Source of the DNA: Gemmatimonadota bacterium
Lineage (GTDB): Bacteria > JAAXHH01
Length of the DNA stretch: 64,000 nucleotides
Direction: 5' to 3'
Assembly: GCA_009841265.1 (NCBI GenBank)
Contig: VXMB01000007.1
Span: forward strand, 434,001-498,000
Of this stretch, positions 61,235 to 64,000 are shown piece by piece. The notes beneath the pieces are model-generated. The model worked only from the letters and a program-made list of their open reading frames with translations. It had not been told where the DNA came from and searched no databases. How positions within the stretch are numbered: the first letter of the stretch is position 1; every line of letters starts with the position of its first letter. The position numbers and the translations under genes were made by a program.

Positions 61235-63142
61235 CTACACCAGCACCCCGGGCATGGGCTTGAACTGGCAGGCCTCGACGAAGACCTCGAAGAAGTCGGG
61301 GGTGGTCTCGAGTTCGACGTGCTCGATGTCCTTGACCAGCGCCTCCAGCTCCGCGCGGCGGGAGCGGGACAGGAGGATCTCCCGGGCACCCTGGACGGCG
61401 GCGTTGCCGACCTTGACGATGCGGTCCTCGGGCACGGGGGCGAGGAACCCGATGTCGATGGCGTTGCGCACGTCCACGTAGTTGGCGAAACCCCCGGCGA
61501 GGAAGAGGCGGTCCACGTCGCCGGGCGCGACGCCGAACGTGCGCAGCACGATGTACTGCCCGCAGTAGTTGGCGGCCTTGGCCTGGGCCAGGTTGCTTGC
61601 GTCCTGCCGGGACAGGGTGATGCCGGCCTCGGCCACAACGTCCACTTCGAACTGTTTCCGATCGGAAAACACGCCCTTCGGGCTCATCATGCCGTGGCGG
61701 CGCAGTTCGGCGAGGAGGTCGATCAGTCCGGAGCCGCAGATGCCCTGGGGCGCGGTATCGCCGATGGTGCTCCAGGCAAACCGCCCGTCTTCCCATTTCA
61801 GCGATTCGATGGCGCCCTCGTAGCCCGGCATGCCGTACTGGATGCCGCCGCCCTCGAAGGCCGGTCCGGCGGGGCACGAAGCCGTGATCATGCGCCCGTT
61901 ACCCGCCACGACCACCTCGGTGTTGGTGCCCACGTCCACAAGCATGGATACGCCAGGCTGCGCGGCCAGTTCGACGGTAGCCAGATCGGCCGCCACGTCG
62001 CCGCCCACGTGGCTGGCGATGAGGGGCATACCGTAGACCCGGGCCTTCGGATTAGCCCGGAGCCCCAGGCGGCGGGTGCCGATGGTGAGCGCCGTAGTCT
62101 CCCGCTCGCCCGCGAGGTATTCGTTTTCGATTTGTGACTTGTAGGGCTTCTGGCCGATGCTCTGCACGTCGAGCCGGAAGAAGAGGTCCCGCATGGTGGA
62201 ATTGCCCGCGACGACGATCTCGTAGATCTCCTGCCGTGCGGTTCCCGTGCGCTCGCACCAGTCCATGATCTCGTGATTGACGGCGTTGATGATGGCGTTC
62301 CAGAGTTCGTCCTCGAAGGCGCCGTCGTAGGAAATCCGGTGCATCACGTCGCTGCCGCCGAAGCGCTGGGGGTTCTCGAAGGAGCAGACGTGGACGCTCT
62401 TGCCGGTCTCGAGGTCTACAAAGTCCATGACCACCGTGGTCGTGCCCAGGTCGATCGCGAGCCCGTAGACGTGTCCGCGGTACTGGTCCACCTGTTCGCC
62501 GTCGTAGAAGACGTCATCTCCCCGCCTGGTGACCATGGGGTCGAGCGGCGTGTCTTTTTCTTCGGTAACGGTCAGGATCTTGGGCGTGCGGCGCAGGGGT
62601 GCGAAGGCGACGTCCACGTTCGGGTCGATGACGCGGGCCTGGCAGGCGAGGCGATAGTTCTCCCGCAGGAAGGACTCCGGCTTCGTCCGGGGCGCCAGGC
62701 CTTCCATCCCCTGCTGTATTTCCACGATGCACTCGTGGCAGATTCCGTTGCGGAAGCAGGACGTAGGCACCTGCACGGCGAGGTCGTCGGCGTAGTCGAA
62801 GATGGACTTGCCGATGACCGCGGGCCGGGTCGTCGTGCCGTCGGTCACCGATCCGCCAGCTGGATCCGCGGCCGGATCCGCTGATATGTCCAAAGGCGCT
62901 TCCTCCGTCTCCCAGGCGCTGCGGTAGTCGAGCTTGTCGTCGCCGCCGCATACGAGCAGTCCGCCGGCTTCCCGGGGCTTGCGCTGGTTGCGGCACCCGA
63001 ACCGGGCGGTGCATTCGTCGAAACGGTTCTTGTAGGGGCAGCGGTAGGTGGCCTGCTCGGTCGCGTGGGCCATCATGTCCTTGAAGATGGCCGTAATGCG
63101 GTCCAGCCGCTCCTGGTACGCCGCCTTGTCGATCTTTTTCAT
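61235..63142 (-). CDS. ASKHA-domain corrinoid activation protein with [2Fe-2S] and extra Cys-rich N-terminus
   Basis: A 635-residue protein that would reduce inactive Co(II) corrinoid to Co(I) using ATP. A [2Fe-2S] ferredoxin-like domain has SCFRNGICHECIVEI and then LACQA (four Cys). The ASKHA part follows: YGLAIDLGTTTVVMDFVDLE, ISYDGAFEDELWN, IVVAGNSTMRDLFFRLD, AVDLATVELAAQPGVSML-like actin-fold segments, and GSGLIDLLAELRR. An N-terminal extension holds four Cys (35, 44, 50, 65) around YRCPYKNRFDECTARFGCRN, probably a second metal site. It lies 28 bp downstream of the corrinoid protein gene, so both belong to one operon. Confidence 0.88.
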   Translation of the reverse strand: MKKIDKAAYQERLDRITAIFKDMMAHATEQATYRCPYKNRFDECTARFGCRNQRKPREAGGLLVCGGDDKLDYRSAWETEEAPLDISADPAADPAGGSVTDGTTTRPAVIGKSIFDYADDLAVQVPTSCFRNGICHECIVEIQQGMEGLAPRTKPESFLRENYRLACQARVIDPNVDVAFAPLRRTPKILTVTEEKDTPLDPMVTRRGDDVFYDGEQVDQYRGHVYGLAIDLGTTTVVMDFVDLETGKSVHVCSFENPQRFGGSDVMHRISYDGAFEDELWNAIINAVNHEIMDWCERTGTARQEIYEIVVAGNSTMRDLFFRLDVQSIGQKPYKSQIENEYLAGERETTALTIGTRRLGLRANPKARVYGMPLIASHVGGDVAADLATVELAAQPGVSMLVDVGTNTEVVVAGNGRMITASCPAGPAFEGGGIQYGMPGYEGAIESLKWEDGRFAWSTIGDTAPQGICGSGLIDLLAELRRHGMMSPKGVFSDRKQFEVDVVAEAGITLSRQDASNLAQAKAANYCGQYIVLRTFGVAPGDVDRLFLAGGFANYVDVRNAIDIGFLAPVPEDRIVKVGNAAVQGAREILLSRSRRAELEALVKDIEHVELETTPDFFEVFVEACQFKPMPGVLV

Positions 63143-63170
63143 GGGAGAATTCTGGGGAGGTTGCCGGTGC

Positions 63171-63935
63171 TCAGGCTTCCTGTTCCTGCTTGAGCTCTAC
63201 GAGGAGACGCTGGGCCAGTTCCACGCAGCCCACCGCGTCCTCGGCGGTGCCGTCGGCGCCCATGTCGTCGGCGAACTCCTGGGTGACCGATGCGCCGCCC
63301 ACCATGATCTTGACGTCCTCCCGCATGTCGTTGTCGATGAAGGCGTCAATGGTCTTGCCCATGTTGGGCATGGTCGTGGTGAGCAGGGCCGACATGCCCA
63401 GCAGGGGCGCTTCATACTCCTCCACCGCGTCCATGAACTCGTCCTCGGAGGTGTCCACCCCCAGGTCGTGGACCACGAACCCGGCGCCGCGCAACATCAT
63501 GATGCACAGGTTCTTGCCGATGTCGTGGAGGTCACCCTTGACCGTGCCCATTATGACGGTGCCGACGGGTTGGATGCCCGATGCGGAGAGGATGGGTTCG
63601 ATGTGGGCCATCCCGGCCTTCATGGCCCGGGCGCAGGCGAGGACTTCCGGGACGAAGATGAAGTTCTCCCGGAACTTGATGCCCACGACGCTCATGCCGG
63701 CGATCAGGCCGTCGTCCATCACCTCCAGCGCCTCGACCCCGCCGTCCAGGGCCGCCCGGGTCAGCGTGTCGACCGTCCCGTTGTCCCCATCGATGAGGGC
63801 CGCGGAGATCTCCTGCATGGCGGGCGTCGCCCGAGCGAAAGCGTCGATGATCCGCGTCCGCTCGTTGGGCCTTTCGATGAACTCTTCTATTTCGTCCTTC
63901 AGAAAGTCGTTGGCGATATCGTTTAGTGCTGCCAT
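63171..63935 (-). CDS. Corrinoid (B12-binding) protein of a methyltransferase system
   Basis: A 254-residue two-part protein. An N-terminal helical cap (residues ~1-115) is followed by a B12-binding domain with GTVKGDLHDIGKNLCIMMLR: the DxHxxG His ligates cobalt. Then comes a Rossmann part with the S-L/T and GG motifs (PLLGMSALLTTTMPNMGKTI; KIMVGGASVTQEFADDMGAD). This is the MtbC/MttC type: it carries methyl groups between a substrate-specific methyltransferase and an acceptor enzyme. The activator gene follows 28 bp downstream; an upstream partner is cut by the window end. Which methyl donor is used is unknown. Confidence 0.92.
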   Translation of the reverse strand: MAALNDIANDFLKDEIEEFIERPNERTRIIDAFARATPAMQEISAALIDGDNGTVDTLTRAALDGGVEALEVMDDGLIAGMSVVGIKFRENFIFVPEVLACARAMKAGMAHIEPILSASGIQPVGTVIMGTVKGDLHDIGKNLCIMMLRGAGFVVHDLGVDTSEDEFMDAVEEYEAPLLGMSALLTTTMPNMGKTIDAFIDNDMREDVKIMVGGASVTQEFADDMGADGTAEDAVGCVELAQRLLVELKQEQEA

Positions 63936-63960
63936 GCGCTCCTGTCCGGTCCTCCCGGTT

Positions 63961-64000
63961 TCATGCCGTGTGAGCCTTGTGCCAGTCCTTCACCGCCTGC
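63961..64000 (-). CDS. C-terminal end of an unidentified gene upstream of the corrinoid gene
   Basis: On the minus strand, a frame entering from the window end reads QAVKDWHKAHTA and stops (TGA at 63963-63961), 25 bp before the corrinoid gene start. Corrinoid genes are often preceded by their methyltransferase (MttB-, MtbB- or uroporphyrinogen decarboxylase-like), so that is the likeliest identity, but 12 residues cannot show it. Confidence 0.4.
   Translation of the reverse strand, partial: QAVKDWHKAHTA

Noticed and set aside
60142..61638. A 498-codon minus-strand frame across the GNAT gene and part of the ASKHA gene
   Set aside because: Out of frame with two genes that show clear motifs; translation is Ser/Arg/Pro-rich noise. 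The GNAT gene uses another frame of the same region.

Overview
The window is a high-GC stretch of bacterial chromosome with tightly packed genes on both strands. It carries lipoproteins with lipoboxes, two outer-membrane beta-barrel-like proteins and MacB/FtsX-type machinery, so the host is very probably a diderm (Gram-negative). Two phytanoyl-CoA dioxygenase-like enzymes, zinc-dependent MDR dehydrogenases, a DapA-like aldolase, a dihydroorotase-like hydrolase, a corrinoid protein with its ASKHA activator and Ig/LRR lipoproteins together resemble genomes of uncultured FCB-group bacteria such as Latescibacterota or Gemmatimonadota. That placement is an inference from gene content, not a phylogenetic result.

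Layout. 1-6 kb: the end of a TPR protein, a MazF/ribbon-helix-helix toxin-antitoxin pair with a palindromic operator, a T4 endonuclease V-like glycosylase, an NAD(P)-binding epimerase, a DUF1801 protein and a KefB-type antiporter. 6-15 kb: a 900-residue chimeric Ig/LRR/propeller-like lipoprotein, an MDR dehydrogenase, tRNA-Asn, a dapF with an unusual active site and a duplicated start region, two beta-barrel proteins, a YbdK-type ligase and a decayed nucleotidyltransferase toxin-antitoxin remnant. 15-19 kb: dnaK, hsp20 and an RpoD-like sigma factor with an atypical region 3. 19-29 kb: a low-GC nuclease-like gene, a thioredoxin-like protein, a class III aminotransferase, tpx, an UPF0173 hydrolase, a methyltransferase, and amt-glnK flanked by two PhyH-family dioxygenases.

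29-45 kb: two complete ABC import operons, one carbohydrate-type (29.4-33.8 kb) and one Fe3+/polyamine-type (39.6-43.6 kb). They are separated by an SDR, uvrB, a rhomboid protease and a YqeC-like gene, and followed by an MFS transporter. 45-48 kb: a coiled-coil protein, an SRPBCC protein, gltX, a DUF3566 membrane protein and two tRNA-Ser genes. 49-53 kb: an ATPase, a MacB-type permease and a DUF3299 protein, which together resemble the Zur-regulated zinc systems of Vibrio and Pseudomonas. The permease carries 13 tandem His-X-His repeats inside its predicted periplasmic domain. I consider this the most interesting locus in the window.

54-64 kb: a lactonase / cyclic amidohydrolase / DapA-like operon, an MDR dehydrogenase, a MazEF pair with its own inverted repeat, an orphan HicB-like gene, a tandem GNAT protein, and a corrinoid protein with its reductive activator, which would support a B12-dependent methyltransferase. 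Its upstream partner is cut off by the window end. I saw no CRISPR array, insertion sequence, rRNA or prophage.
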